A stretch of 64,000 nucleotides of DNA from the NCBI RefSeq assembly GCF_014323705.1, contig NZ_JABVEC010000029.1, positions 24,106 through 88,105 of the forward strand, read 5' to 3'. Positions within the stretch are counted from its first letter, which is position 1. Each line of letters opens with the position of its first letter. Shown piece after piece: positions 62,926 to 64,000 of the stretch. This DNA is from Actinomadura alba (GTDB taxonomy: Bacteria; Actinomycetota; Actinomycetes; Streptosporangiales; Streptosporangiaceae). The position numbers and the translations under genes were made by a program. Under the pieces are notes generated by a model. It worked only from the letters and a program-made list of their open reading frames with translations, ran no database searches and was not told the DNA's origin.

Positions 62926-63156
62926 CACTTATACGCCTCTGATACGGCCACGGAAAGCTCTTCCCATGAGATTCCTGCGATCACCGCGAATCGCTGCCGA
63001 TCACCGCGAATCCTCGCGGGCGACACCGAACACTACGATGAAGACGGTTCTACCGGCCGACCCCGACCCGCCGATCCTGACCGGCCCGACCCGACCGGCC
63101 GGTTCGGATCGACCGATTCAGAACGCCCCTTACCGATGTGGCCAGTTGGGAGCAGC

Positions 63157-63858
63157 ATGTCCCCGCCGGGGCGGTCGACCGCCGTCGACCCCGAACGACG
63201 ACGCGACGCCGAGCGCACCAAGGCCGAGATCCTGAAGATCGCGACCGAGGAGTTCGCACAGCGCGGGTACGCCGGCGCGCGGGTCGACGAGATCGCAGCC
63301 CGCACCCAGACGACCAAGCGGATGATCTACTACTACTTCGGCGGTAAGGAACGGCTTTACATCGCCGTGCTGGAGAGCGCCTACGCCGAGATCCGCGTGG
63401 CCGAGCAGTCGCTCGCCGTGGAGCACCTCGATCCGGTCTCGGCCATCCGCACGCTCGCCGAGGTCACCTTCGACCACCACGAGAGCCATCCGGATTTCGT
63501 CCGCCTCGTGAGCACCGAGAACATCCACCGGGCCGAGCACATCGCCAAGTCGCAGGCGCTCACCAATCTCACCAACCCGGCGATCGACCTGATCGCCACG
63601 GTCCTCGAGGCCGGCCGGGAGCAGGGCGTCTTCACCGCGGACATCGACGCGGTCGATCTGCACATGCTGATCAGTTCGTTCTGCTTCTTCCGGGTGGCGA
63701 ACCGCCACACGTTCGGCACGCTCTTCGGGCGGGACCTCACCGACCCGGCCCGGCGCGACCACTACCGGCAGATGCTCGGCGACATCGTCGTCGGCCACCT
63801 CACCTCGCCCGGTGGCGCCGGGGGCGGCACCAGCGGCCCCACGACGGCGGCCCGCTGA
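63157..63858 (+). CDS. TetR/AcrR-family transcriptional regulator
   Basis: A 233-residue regulator. The helix-turn-helix is ILKIATEEFAQRGYAGARVDEIAARTQTTKRMIYYYFGGKERLYIAVL (about 25-72), followed by a helical ligand domain (DPVSAIRTLAEVTFDHHESHPDFVRLVSTENIHRAEHI). ATG 63157 follows GGGAG; earlier in-frame starts to 62908 lack ribosome sites. It is the likely former controller of the broken shikimate-dehydrogenase gene. Confidence 0.9.
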   Translation: MSPPGRSTAVDPERRRDAERTKAEILKIATEEFAQRGYAGARVDEIAARTQTTKRMIYYYFGGKERLYIAVLESAYAEIRVAEQSLAVEHLDPVSAIRTLAEVTFDHHESHPDFVRLVSTENIHRAEHIAKSQALTNLTNPAIDLIATVLEAGREQGVFTADIDAVDLHMLISSFCFFRVANRHTFGTLFGRDLTDPARRDHYRQMLGDIVVGHLTSPGGAGGGTSGPTTAAR

Positions 63859-64000
63859 CCGGCGTCCGCTGACCGGCGTCCGCTGACCGGCGTCCGCTGA
63901 CCGGCGTCCGCTGACCGGCGTCCGCTGACCGGCGTCCGCTGACCGGCGTCCATTGACCGGCGTCCATTGACCGGCGTCCGCTGACCGGCGTCCATTGACC
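63854..64000. repeat. 14-bp minisatellite running off the window
   Basis: About ten units of GCTGACCGGCGTCC, some with ATTGACC variants. The first unit contains the TetR stop codon, and the array continues past the last base. Inverted frames across it are artefacts of the repeat. Confidence 0.95.

Noticed and set aside
63762..63995. Minus-strand frame of repeated MDAGQRTPV
   Set aside because: It is a translation of the 14-bp minisatellite; no start context or conservation.

Overview
This 64 kb window is a piece of a high-GC actinobacterial chromosome. The evidence is the strong G/C bias at third codon positions, many GTG and TTG starts, F420-dependent enzymes, paired XRE-DUF5753/DUF397 genes, a DUF222-HNH protein, a LAL-type LuxR regulator and secreted GH48/AA10 enzymes with CBM2 modules controlled by CebR-type operators. 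A filamentous, plant-polymer-degrading genus (Streptosporangiales or a relative) fits best, but no marker here fixes the genus. No integrase, transposase, phage structural gene or CRISPR array was seen.

Layout. 1-3.3 kb: end of a leucine/branched acyl-CoA catabolic operon (biotin carboxylase subunit, HMG-CoA lyase, acyl-CoA dehydrogenase). 3.3-6.4 kb: two XRE-DUF5753 regulators, a DUF397 protein and a divergent RsbW-like ATPase, the usual actinobacterial developmental-regulator grouping. 6.4-7.8 kb: otsA. 8.1-13.2 kb: an unusual redox locus. It has a membrane-anchored coiled-coil/ferric-reductase-like protein, a NuoF-like flavoprotein fused to a ferredoxin, a second protein sharing the N-terminal anchor module, and an LPG-synthase-type membrane protein. 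A promoter/leader segment is duplicated in front of the two anchor genes. 13.2-17.0 kb: exopolyphosphatase, PPOX protein, Ser/Thr kinase, YdcF-like protein.

17.2-23.3 kb: cellulose-degradation island with an AA10 LPMO, a LacI-family regulator and a GH48 cellulase. Two CebR-type palindromes lie here; a third controls a secreted SGNH esterase-CBM2 at 43 kb. 23.6-36.3 kb: Crp/Fnr regulator, ROK kinase, an SPFH/ribbon-helix-helix/GPP34 operon, a secreted S1 protease, a CocE-type hydrolase, a DUF1349 protein, a LAL regulator, peroxiredoxin and GNAT, then three tRNA genes including a rare tRNA-Arg(GCG). 36.3-49.9 kb: PEP-mutase-like/AhpD-like pair divergent from a MocR regulator, PPOX protein, L,D-transpeptidase, GPH-type transporter, esterase, acyl-CoA dehydrogenase, DUF222-HNH protein, thioesterase and LLM oxidoreductase.

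50.1-62.2 kb: what looks like a complete divergent L-fucose (6-deoxysugar) catabolic locus. A GntR/FadR regulator, a 2,4-diketo-3-deoxyfuconate-type hydrolase and an aldo/keto reductase run rightward. L-fuconate dehydratase, an SDR, a three-part ABC importer, and then an acyl-CoA ligase and class II aldolase run leftward. Both promoters carry the same ACATAGGATGT palindrome. 62.2-64 kb: small hypothetical, a frameshifted shikimate-dehydrogenase remnant, an orphan TetR regulator and a 14-bp minisatellite running off the window.

Recurring themes are G/C-rich minisatellites at gene ends or inside linkers, CebR-type control of polysaccharide enzymes, and several genes that look leaderless (a TANNNT-like box 6-7 bases before the start codon). 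Functions are inferred by reading motifs; no database search was run.
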